From positions 36,919,919 to 36,983,918 of the forward strand of contig OZ022257.1 in NCBI GenBank assembly GCA_963978905.1: a stretch of DNA of 64,000 bases. The letters run 5' to 3'. The notes below the pieces were generated by a model. It had not been told where the DNA came from and searched no databases. It saw nothing but the letters and a program-made list of their open reading frames with translations. The stretch comes from Trichostrongylus colubriformis (taxonomy: Eukaryota > Nematoda > Chromadorea > Rhabditida > Trichostrongylidae). Numbering within the stretch: the first letter of the stretch is position 1; each line of letters starts with the position of its first letter. The position numbers and the translations under genes were made by a program. This document shows, one piece after another, positions 24,203 through 35,100 of this stretch.

Positions 24203-25978
24203 TTTTAGCCTGATGGTTAGAACTACACCGATCGTGGCTCGCTAATGAGTGTCCACTGGTGCTTTGCGGTAGTGAAGTGACCAGATTCAAGATTTCCTAG
24301 TTTTTGAGATCACCATGTGGCAGAGCTCGATGAGTGAGTCCGATGGTATATACTTTCATATAGAAATGGTGTATGAATGAAGTTATGACGAAAGAGATAA
24401 AAAAAAACGAAAAAAACGCGGATCCGCGTTTTCATCATTTATCTCCGAAAATTTAGGGTGGGTATTATAGGGTGTCCGCGTAATCGCTTGCCGTCTTTGA
24501 AGATCTATGAAATTTCCCTACTCGAGTCTGGCAAGAGATGACGCACGTAATCACTCCTAACTAGGTTAGATTAAATCTGTGAGAACGTATTAATGAAGCC
24601 CTTAGCACGCTCCCAAGAGAATTCTCTACCTTGAAGACAACTGCTTATAAGATGTAATTTGAGCGTAGCGCTCACCTGTGCGAGACCATTTCTTTGATTT
24701 TTGCACCCATCTGATTAACTTCGCGATCCTAGACTCGCTCAACTGACTTTATAAAGGGTGTCAATCAACCTTGTGGAATGATACGCTTCGAAGACACTGA
24801 GATGGGCAACTTTAGCCTACGGTAAGACCTACCGTAACGCTTGCATTTCATTGGGATGCGGAAATTGCACGCACGACACCTTGAAGAGGTCAAGTGTGAA
24901 GCAATGGGATTTCAAAGCAGGAACACTTTTTTATTACCCTTTCGCTTGTTCTCCATTCATTGTTTCGCTTGATTGCTGCAGTTTGTTTTATCACTTATCT
25001 CATATCATCATCAATTAATGAATTGCACCCGACGAGACAAAAATGTGTTTTCCCACAGTGAACAATTCGGGAAGGAGATGGTACAGTTTCCAGAAATGCG
25101 CGGGAGATGCGAGTACAAGCCACGATGCGCTTTTGTATCCGGATTTCTCTACCGACTATCTCTCTTAATCTCGGATATTCGTTTCAGAACGATCATTTCT
25201 TGTTATTTTCCTTCTTCTCGTGTCCTCCCAGGTCCGTTAAGTTCAGCGTCTCAAGACGCATTGAGCTATGTGGATGTGCACCCCATTGAGAATGGCCAGG
25301 TTGTCCGGGTGTGATACCTTAGGCCGAATTTTGCGAGGCGGGCGGCGAGCGGGGGGGGGGGGGGGCGAGTGCGACTTGATTTCTTCGCGCGTGATTGCGT
25401 ACATTACGTACACTCCCCTTGACTTTTACACCCGAATTAATTATTTCTTCGTTAGGATTGTTATCATGTAATCTTACTGTTTCTTTTACTTTTTATCTTA
25501 CTATTTTGCCTTGTTAGGGCACAAAAGCTATTATTCTCAGATAATGATGAGGTAAACGGCTATTTCCCCAGAGGACTTCTATGATACCAACCCATTGCGT
25601 CCTGAGCAGAATTCCTACCGATCGCAGCATGTGACGCTGATGGCGCGATGCGACGCCGCAAAGCGAAAATTCGACATAGGGCTACACACTCTTGTGACTC
25701 TACCTCTCTGGGTTCCCTTCTGCTTCAACAGTTCCACTCCACGCTCTTCAGCGAATTTCCTTCTGACAAGTTTCGTTCACTTTCAGTATTTGGATATAGT
25801 AAACATTTGAGCATTTTGCACCTGGTCGGTTAAGCCGTATATGATAATCAAAGGTAGGAGGAATAATGAGAGAGCTTTTAGCTCCACTACTGGAGGATGA
25901 ACCTTTTCCCTGGTTTATGATCCATGTAGTGAAAACGGTCACGTATCCCCTACTACCGGTACTCTCTCCCACCCCTAC
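24203..25978. other. No gene recognised
   Basis: It contains the second copy of the diverged repeat (about 25,080-25,255) and a G-run at about 25,350-25,364. No supportable coding exon was found. Confidence 0.4.
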
Positions 25979-26092
25979 CCGTTACACTCATACGAGTACA
26001 CACACATACACACATACACATACATATACACATTCACACACATACACATTCACACACATACACATTCACACACATACACATACACATACAAA
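25979..26092 (+). repeat. CA-rich microsatellite
   Basis: About 110 bp of ACAC/ATACAC units (CACATACACA, CACATTCACA) with no long non-repeat interruption. An open frame runs through it, but it is a product of the low complexity. Confidence 0.9.
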
Positions 26093-26459
26093 ACCGGTCT
26101 ATACAGTGGACCAGGCCTCCACCTGCCGGAGGTACTCAGGTGCTTTTTGCATTAGCAGTTTGTATGAAAAAAATCGGTATTGCTTTATTCTTGCAATTCA
26201 GCAGACTTTTATGATGAGAACCCTTGATTTGTCGTGATATCTCCTGCTTCGACGATTTCGTTCTTTTCCATTGCATACACTTCTGTCCAGGCAGAGGGCA
26301 GTTGTCTCAACGCGACTGCTTCACCTTGAAACCTTATATCCGCTTTTCAGAGGTGGTCAAACCATTCTTATGCGACCCATATATGCCACGCATCACGATT
26401 CCGTACCACTTGGTGTCATCTACGACCGAAATACTCCTTTAGTGGATTGCTCCATCTGG

Positions 26460-27790
26460 GTGTGCACCTTTAGTTCCAATAGAGTACTGTAGGTGTACGG
26501 TAATATAATTACAAGATTACTCAGGTCACTTCCCACCTCACCTCGCACCTCCTAGCCTTGCCGCCTTGCCTGTGGGGTGACCTTTGCCATAGCTTGCAGT
26601 GACCGTTGACATCTTCCCCACTGACTGATTTTACGATATGTAATGGACCTACTAGAAATTGCACGTGTGTAATTACAATTATAATTGTGTTTTTATTACA
26701 ACGATTCTATTACACTAACTTACCTACGAAAAACAAACAGAAAAATGTCTAAATGTCTAAAAACAGAAAAACGTCTAAACGTCATCTAAATGCAAAGCTT
26801 ACTCAAAAAAAGCTCTCTTCTTCGAAATGAAATAAGCTGAGCATTCCAATGCTATTATCAGCTAGTTATTGTCTAATTACTGGATTCCGTTTTCAAAACT
26901 TTAGTGTAAAGAAAACCATACATGATGTGCAATCAAGACTATAGTGACCGACTCCAAAGCTTGAGATTAAATCACGCAATCACAATCGTATCAATCGTAT
27001 TTAGTTTTGGTTAACTACCACGAACGACGCAGTTTCTATTCTCTACACCATAAAAGGAGTGATAGTGCAAAGACTTCAAATGTTAAAGATTTCCTGATTC
27101 ATCATTATATCAGGGCGGGCTGGTGTAGGGACTAGCGGCGCGCACCCTACCTTCACGGCACGTGATCAAATCCCCCGTCAGCGCCCGCCCACGCTTACCA
27201 AGCCTTCCATCCCTCTGGGGTAGTTATGTTGGTACCATTCTCGCCTACAAGAGTGGAAGGACTGTCTTGTTCATCGGCTGTCCCTCGCAAGTCTTTGTAT
27301 AGCCAAACCACATTCACTTGCCACCACGATTCTGAATGGAACTGGGATGCAAGGCGCATCCCACAGAAGGGACGATTAAAGCCAAAGACACCCCAAATCT
27401 ATCTATTGTTATATAAAAGAGTACATCGCTGCTTTCCTCTACTTACTAGCTTGGATTTTCATCTAAAACCTTACTAATCAAGGCACAGATGTATGGCGCG
27501 ATTGTGGTTACTGATAACAAACCTAAGAATCTCGTTTGTAGCAATGAAGATTCACTGCGAACCACGAATAATTTTATTATTGATTCGCTTTCTCCTCTTC
27601 CGTTTTACATGGGCATTACTGTTTTACTAAAAGATCAATAGTCAATGCGAGCAGTTAAGTGGGGCCACCCCATAGGCAGGGCTAGGAGGTGCGAGGTGAG
27701 GTGCGAAGTGACCTGAGTAATCTTGTAATTATGCTACCGTACACCTACAGTACACTATTGGAACTAAAGACCCTCACCCCTCCATCTGAA
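26460..27790. repeat. Inverted repeat arms flanking 1.1 kb
   Basis: The left arm (about 26,460-26,585) and right arm (about 27,665-27,790) are reverse complements. Shared landmarks are TTTAGTTCCAATAG, GTAGGTGTACGGTA, TTACAAGATTACTCAGG and CCTCGCACCTCCTAGCC. Weaker similarity extends outward on both sides. The spacer holds a SINE. This looks like the long terminal repeats of a DNA element. Target duplication not resolved. Confidence 0.75.
27115..27385 (+). mobile_element. tRNA-derived SINE
   Basis: The head has an A-box-like TGGTGTAGGGACTAGCGG followed by a B-box-like GATCAAATCCC. The body contains TCCATCCCTCTGGGGT, TTGGTACCA and CATCGGCTGTCCCTCGCAAG, and ends with GGATGCAAGGCGCATCCC. From memory, this body layout is that of an abundant strongylid SINE, although that could not be checked. 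It is pol III-type and depends on LINE machinery for movement. It sits between the inverted arms described at 26,460-27,790. Confidence 0.65.
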
Positions 27791-28059
27791 TGGTGGCCTT
27801 CCCGGCCGCTTCTACGCTCCACAAGGATACCGTGGGTCATTTGGGGGCGCCCATCGGTTATCGTGAGAGGGGCATGACCGATCCATCTTCATTTCCTCGA
27901 ATCTAAGATGGTTTTAATGACGTCTCTGACACAACTTCACCTTCCGATCTCGCTCAATGGAGATTTGTGCGTGATAGACACTGCACAAATTGCCCGTTCC
28001 ATAACTCTTTGCGCCAGTGCCTGTCCGTCTTCTTTTGCCCGAGTCGTATTCCGATCTCG

Positions 28060-28630
28060 CATCCGGCGTTTATGACGTTTCTGGCGGAATACGTTCGTCG
28101 CTCACAGTGGGCATCGTTCCACGAATAGACCAGGGCTCCTCTTCATTATTTTCCTCCTGGACTCCCACAGGGTCCCACAGAGCTTGCGTCAGGTTCACCG
28201 ACTCCAAGATTGTAATTGAAATCGCTGGTACGACGGCACACTCTCCTTCTGGACAGATCCTGGTTTTTCTTCTAACGCTTCATAGAACCGTTCTACAGCG
28301 TCATCGCCATAGACGCATGTCGGACATAATCTTCACCGTCGTCATTTTGCCGGGTTCGAGCAGAAGCATTGCGATCTTCCCCGTGTGGACTTCACAGTAT
28401 GCAACACCAGCCGCCATATGCGTTGAAACAATGAAACCGACACCATTCTTTGCCTCCTCTTGAGCCACTTCGAGTGTGACATCAGATGCAAGATGTTTCG
28501 TTTTCAGGTTTACAATAGAAATGCCACTGAATTCGCTTGTTTTCATTATGGGAGTTGGTACGGAGGCATCAATGACCGATGACTTGAAAAGATATAGAGT
28601 GATAAGGCTTATAATGTGAGTCGGAAGCAT
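28060..28630 (-). pseudogene. Unassigned secreted-type protein, frameshifted
   Basis: From an ATG at 28,630 the minus strand encodes a hydrophobic leader (MLPTHIISLITLYLFKSS), then a soluble region with GVGFIVSTHMAAGVAYCEVH. The frame closes at 28,301. Sensible coding then continues in other frames: YGDDAVERFYEALEEK near 28,260-28,310, then ICPEGECAVVPAISITILE to a stop near 28,060. Either two frameshifts have broken one gene, or a short intron has been missed. I do not recognise the family. The leader suggests secretion or membrane insertion. Confidence 0.4.
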
Positions 28631-29747
28631 CGAAGCAGTTTCTGATTCAAGCTTTTTGCTGAGCAGTTATAAGCCTGTGACAAGGGAGCGCGACTGATTG
28701 TGGGATCATGGTAAGTGGTGGCCTCTGATGAAACTCGACGAGAGAGGTAAATAATTGGGAGCCGACGCTTTGCCTATTACTATAAATGCCCGCCATAGTC
28801 TAGTCTTAGATAATCAGTGGGTTAACACGTAGCGTTCCTGCTTCTGTATCAGGCGCAGCGAAACAAATCGACTACTAAACTATCGAGTCTTTAAATCAGT
28901 AATGGCTAATGTTAAAAGTTTAAATATATGTAGAGACTTGTCAAGCGATAAAGAATAACCAAATTGTCATGTTCTAATGGTAGCATGCTCTGAGTGCTCA
29001 GTGAACACGTCACCTATTCTGAAATCAGTAGCAATATAATGTTTTGATGTTCGCTATATTCTCTGAGCTCCTAAAGAGTGGTAGACGTTCATAGCGATTG
29101 CTTGAGCTCAGCACTACACATATCTCGCCGTAGAACCTCCATCCATAGCGATTATTATACATATATCGACTCCCACAGCTGAATGGCTTCAGTTTGATGT
29201 GCGCAATGCTATGCGGTAGCAAAACTGGTAAAAAATAAAAGGACAAGGGTCTCCCGCCTCAGGACAATGCATTCCATTACCTTCATAGCCTTAGTCTACC
29301 TTGAATGATACATAATTGCTCATGAACTGAAGCCGGCTTCCATTTTTCCTTATTGTTCTGTTGGAATTTCCCTGCTTTTCACCCCTACCTGAGCTCTGTT
29401 GTTTACTTATAAAGGTTATCGTTCACTATCGTACAGTAACTTGCAGTATCTGGTATTAATTTGATTTCAATCGTTTAAGTAAACCTCCTGGAACGTCCAA
29501 TCGTTCATAAATAAAATGGTGGAAGGTTCTCAATCCACAATAAGACGCACAAAGCTGATGATTTATTACGATTGAACGACCAACGATTGAGACTACTTTT
29601 AGCTGCTTTTCACCTGCTTTCCATACTAGATCGCAATCTTTGACGTGTGAATCCTTGCGAAAACTGTAGGCTCTTCAAAAACCTGGAATTTGCACTTACT
29701 CATCGCACTTTTTCATTGCTGTTAGCATCTTCGTTCTATCGTTTTCA

Positions 29748-29907
29748 GTACTCTCATCCCACTGACCGTGGTTATGGGTACTCACTGACTGGGCTGGAAA
29801 CTGCCGGAATTTTCAAATCAGTAGAGTACAAACTCTATCACCGGGACCGGATCAATTACATTAATACAGTCCACTACTCAAATCATTCAGAGATGACAGC
29901 GAATTAG
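29748..29907 (+). CDS. Possible terminal exon of an unassigned gene
   Basis: A good acceptor (CGTTTTCAG ending about 29,747) is followed by an open frame YSHPTDRGYGYSLTGLE, then IFKSVEYKLYHRDRINYIN, to a stop at 29,905-29,907. An AATAAA follows about 250 bp downstream (30,156). Residue composition looks coding. No upstream exon could be matched and no family recognised, so it may be the last exon of a gene with distant exons, or a relic. Confidence 0.32.
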
Positions 29908-31951
29908 GTTGGAGTTACGGACTTGAGGAAGTGAGCAAGAACTAAATGAAAATGAAGAAAGAGCCATCATAAGATAGGAAGAGTACACGGTGGATGTTGA
30001 TAAGCTGTAGACCAATAGAGCAGCTTAAGACGATTCAGTTCCTGATCCGATATTTTGCCTTTTTTTTGGATTTTCGCCAATATTTCTGATAATTAAGTGA
30101 CACAAATGAGCCGTTCCAGTTCTAATGTTTTTTCATACTATCGCCAAAGCCTTAAAATAAATAAGAACAGTTGAAAGTTGCCTTCCGAAGTGTTCTCACA
30201 CAACTACAGGGAATTTTGCTATTTCTCAGCACATAACCTAGCGAGCAGATGATGCATACCAAATGTATGTAACAGAAAACTTTTGAGACTTTTGCAACCT
30301 CTTGAGTTTTTCTTTAAATAAAGTCAATAAGTTGTTCGACAGTGTTCAACAGTATAGTACCTCTATCACGAGATTTATATTGAAATTCACACGTTTGAGT
30401 TAACAGTTACCACAACCGATATGATGATAACAGTTACGTAGAATAGGAAGACGGCTCGCTTGTTATTCTTGTACAGAACGTATAATTCACCTTTATCCAC
30501 CAACCTGGTGAGACACGGCAGAGGTGTCTTTTACCTTTATGTTTACAAGCACGTGGGCCTCTCTGACAGAGGATAATCCATCGAACAAGATGTCTCTGCT
30601 GCGCAGTGAGTGAAGGCGCTCTTACATAGACGAACAGCTATAGACAAGCGTTTGTTGCACTTCTGGAACTTTGTCTACGAGGCTCTCTGGAAGGAAATCT
30701 AGCGGATCTCCATTCTTGGTTTCCATCGACGCTTCGGATCGGTTTGATCTCAGTCTTTTGGACTGGGATCTCAAAAGGGACAACATGTGATAATCAGATT
30801 AGTCACTCATCTTCTTGGAGCAAGTAGACTCCTGAGTAAGTGTTCAGGCTGCACCTTTGCTGTGGCGCCACAACGAATCCTAACTTCGCCATGCCCACTC
30901 AAATTCCACCAAAACGGCGTTGAGCCAATTTGCAACGTGACATTTCCGTGACAAAGAGGGCTTGCCAACCATCATGATAGGATGAGATAGGACAGAAATC
31001 CTAATGATGAGGACAACCTGCCAGAGGAAACAGGTGTTGAAATTTGAGTGATACACTCAGCAAAGACTGTTCCACAGTACAGTAGTCGTAGGAAGTCTGT
31101 GATCAGGAGCTTCATCTCCGTTGTTTCTATGGGTTTTAGTTCATCACTGCTTTCAGTAATGGGCGGGATGACGCTTACAATTTATCGAAAGGAGTGCCTT
31201 CAAGCCTGAACCGTTCCAACCACCGGCTAACCTTAGATTAGAAAGGTGGCCTCACATCTTGCAGCGTTGATGCCATTCGTGGTCTGCCACGTCGTGCTGC
31301 TTCAGTGATGGTCGTAGAATATGATAGCTTGCAGTCACAATTGTCTGTAGTAATAAAATTTATAGCGATATCACGATCTGGGCTCCACATGAGTTATACT
31401 AAAAAATTCATAGAACACCCAGCATGTACTCGAATTGCACTGCGTATTTGTCTAGTCTTTTGAGCAATATAAGAGTATATCAATTTCCTGCGTGTCGCAC
31501 TACTTTGCGACAATCTACTATTGCTCATGTGACTCTCCTCGCTTGCTTGCCCTTGACTGCTTGGCAGTAAAACTTTTCACTACCTGTTTATACCCTTTTT
31601 TTACAGTCTTTCAAAATCTCTTGTGAAACTAAGAATCTCTCAAAAATCTTAATAAAAAACTCATTACCCATGAAAACCGGCTTTGTTTTATAAGAGTGGA
31701 AAGCAGAGTCCCAGTCTTTCCCCTATGCCGCCAATCTTTTCTTGTTCACTCTTTTGGCATCTGTGAAGGAATACGTCTTCGAGAGTTTGTTTTCGAGAGT
31801 TCGAGAGTTTTGTGCATTTATACGCATCACAGATGAAAGCAAAAGCCTCTACTGTTTCCTTTCCCTAGCATTTTCAATATTCGTGGCTATCCATTTTATT
31901 GTCGAAGTTCTTCGAATTGTATTGTGTACATAAGGCTCGATTGGTTAAGCT
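29908..31951. other. No gene recognised; upstream region of the chemoreceptor gene
   Basis: Two kilobases without a supportable exon. The open frame at 31,742-31,933 is rich in hydrophobic residues but lies out of frame and upstream of the chemoreceptor start. I treat it as non-coding. The promoter of the receptor gene should lie here, but no specific element can be named. Confidence 0.4.
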
Positions 31952-31961
31952 ACATTTCCAG
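31952..31961 (+). promoter_or_regulatory. Splice acceptor just before the srab start codon
   Basis: ACATTTCCAG ends 6 bp before the ATG at 31,968. In nematodes an acceptor this close to the start is typical of SL trans-splicing, though an upstream non-coding exon joined in cis would look the same. Confidence 0.55.
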
Positions 31962-31967
31962 GTGGAA

Positions 31968-32182
31968 ATGAATGGGAAGGAATTGTGCGAGGAATCCGAA
32001 CAAGTGCTAACTTCCCTAGTGCTTCGTTTCGCCATTACGTTCAACGTGTTCTGTGGGATAATCGCTATCCCATTGGTTTTACTGGTGATCAAAGCCACAT
32101 TCATGCACAAACTCGTCCACTACAACATCAAATGGATTCTAATATTTCATCTGTTGTGTCTTGTCGCTCATGATGTCTTCAG
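31968..32182 (+). CDS. srab-like gene, exon 1 (N-terminus, TM1)
   Basis: Starts MNGKELCEESEQVLTSLVLR and runs through TM1 (FNVFCGIIAIPLVLLVI) to LCLVAHDVF. The start codon follows an acceptor by 6 bp. The exon ends in phase 2 at AG|GTAGGC, so the next exon must supply one base to complete an arginine codon, which exon 2 does. Confidence 0.85.
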
Positions 32183-35100
32183 GTAGGCTCCAAGAGCTGG
32201 AGTGAAAGCTGGTCTTGTACATCGCTGATGAAGGAAGCGGTGAATACAAGAATAGTTTTGAGAGAAATAACTGGTAACTGCCACATTTGTACAACAACGA
32301 AAAACTGCAGTAAAAAAGTTACCACTGATAGCTGTGCACGCGCGAAGTGCTTTGTAGGGAGTCATCTCATTCCTAAAACTAAGTGTGCGCTCGATGAAGG
32401 AGAAATAACATCCTGGAACGTCAACTCTAGGAATTAAGTGAGCTTTAGTGAGTTTTCCTGCCATTCAAACACCGTTCAAACACTAAAAAACACAATAATG
32501 CTGAAGCATGACAACTGTGACCGTTGCTTAATGAAGGGGCTTGCCTCAGAGGCATTTTTCCATGACCTTGGTCGGTTTAATGCGAATTTAATGGAAACAG
32601 AGGCTCTAGAGCTGAATAGCCAGGTGAAGGTGGGGAAAATGCAAACATATAAACTCTTTCAGCTGAGTTTAACAAGCGCGAACATCCAAAATTAACGAAG
32701 GATTGCATTTTTGGGTGTGTCGCCAGAGCAGTGCACTAAAGCAGTTGACATATCATGACGTTCTAAATAGTCTTTTCCATTGAAATAGCGGTGAGATGTG
32801 GACTATTGAAAATGGTTACTTGACGACGTCGTACCATTGAAAGGTCCATGCGTAGAAAATAAGCTTTGGAGATATACAGACACGATTCCGTGACGAAACG
32901 CGGTTGTTGTGGCCGCAACAGTGAGTCGCTCAGGTTGAATTCGGTTTCTCCCCTTTTTCAATTTCATAACTTATTTGCCGGCTCATTTATTTGGATAACA
33001 ATGGTCAACAATATTCATTAATGATTGTCATTATAAAGAAAAATCATTTTGAAGACACTGATAGGGCATCTTCCATACATTTCTATTAGGTCGGTTCACA
33101 AGCTCAGGACCAATCTACATTTACTCTTGTGAAAATCTATGAAGATCCCGAGATTCTGCTAGATGCATCGCCCTTTGGAGCTCTTGAGTGGCAAAAGTGA
33201 GAATTTGTGGGGGGGGGGGGGGGGGTGAGACGGTTTGATGCACCCTCACCCAAGTGGGCCACGCCCTATCAAGCGCTCCAAAATGCACTTCGCCTGGTAA
33301 TATTAGGTTGTAAGGAAAGTTTTGGCCGGTTTTTGAAATTACAACTTCGAGAGATCATAACTCGGCTCAGAGTGCATCTTTTCTCACAGAGTGAGCACCA
33401 TTAGATTCGCCACACTCTTGGCAACACTATGCATACCTACACATCTCAATTTGATAAAGGGCTGATAATTTATATTGCGCGAAATGAAAAAAAGTCGACT
33501 TCAAATCGCCACTCTTTCTGAACACACTGCTACTGAAGGAGCTGGCCAGATCTTTTGGGAAGTGGGGCATAGTTAGCGCTAGATCTGATGAACATGATAG
33601 ACGAGTAAGGGCCTCACCCTGCAACTGCTTCAATTAGTGGAAGAGGATTTGTGAAAAATGCGCTTGCGCATGACTGCCGTGGGGGGTCCCGCGGCACCCA
33701 TTTTTTTGGATTTTTCCAAATCAAGGCCACTTGAGGTGGTCAGCTAAGGTTGCTTGTTGAGGGCCAATACTTGTGGATATCCCCTGCAAATATGGACGCT
33801 CATCGCCTTCTGCCGTTTTAGTTAAAGCGATTTGATCAATTGAAAATTCGAGCAGCTCGTCCTCATTTCTGCACTTCTGAAACCGGAGACAATGTGTTCC
33901 ATCCAGTGATACACCCCCTCCTCTTGCAGTATTCACATTTGTGGTCACCTTCGCTGGGACTCGGCTAAACAAGAACTCTTGAAGTGAAGTCATCTTAAAA
34001 GTGCCATTTTCGCAGCACTTTAAAACTTCCCTAATAAATTGAAAACCTTGTGGCATTCCAAATAAAACATATATTCTGAAAGAGCAACTTTTTCTCTATC
34101 TAACGAGCACAATATGTCAGCTGATTCATGTTGACGCGCTCTGATATTTAAATTTATCTTGTGATTGCGAAAAAGCGGCCAGAACTTTCCTTACAACCTA
34201 ATATTTCACCCACTTCACCATCCCGATTGATTAACCGTCTCTCGTTTGCTCTCTGCTTTTCTTGGTTATTATATTAGGTTGATACATGAGCTCTACCACA
34301 CTTTTCAAATCCCTTCCTACAATGCCGGTCTTGCGCCTTCCGTGGAATACCCACTTGGATGATGTGGGAAATCCCCGTTCCAATTTGCAGAAAAATAGAC
34401 GAGGATCCGTTTCGTCCGAGCAAAAGTGGCTCCCTTTGTAAACTTCATACTTTGCCCCGCCAGTATTCTAGAGCACTTTGTTAAGCACTCCGCGAGAGAA
34501 GCAGCTTCTGATATCTGTGCTGCATTCGGGTAAAACATCATCCATCATGGCACAGTATCTGGTGGGTTCCATCGTCTTGATTCTGGAAATACGAGTCTTC
34601 TTTATCGACCACGTACAGGACGTCCATCAACCATTGAAGGTAGTGAAAATCTTGAAAATCTCGAAGCGAATCCAAGAATGGCCACCCGAGAAATAGCTAC
34701 TACAGCGGGATTTCTCACAGTATCAGAAGACGTCTCAGTGATATCGGGTTCAGAAAACCCTTCGCGGTGTGGGTACCTCACCAAATCAGTGAGTTGGACA
34801 AGGTCAACATTTCACTGCGTGTCAGTCTTTGCTATGTCATCCTCATCTGACCTCATATCTTTCAGAGGTTATTGCCGGAGATGAAAGCTGGGTCCTAATG
34901 TGAATCAAACATAAAGTTTGCCCGCCAATGAGGTGCCGCTGCCAAAGGTCAAACCAGGGTGCCATTTGAAAAGGTCTCGCTCCGCTGTTGGTGTGACTCC
35001 TCAGTTATGCAGTGCCTTGAGCTACTGTCCATCGGTACTGCACCTTGAATTACTGCCCATTGGTACTGAAGTGACTGCAATTGTCTACACTGAACAGCTG

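Noticed and set aside
24410..24440. Palindrome around GGATCC as a regulatory site
   Set aside because: A short self-complementary sequence in an A-rich context, expected by chance.
25866..26237. 123-codon frame through the CA repeat
   Set aside because: Its length is a by-product of the low-complexity tract lacking stop codons.
31742..31933. Hydrophobic 63-codon frame upstream of the receptor as exon 1
   Set aside because: It is out of frame with the receptor, has no suitable donor, and the srab start is explained by the ATG at 31,968.
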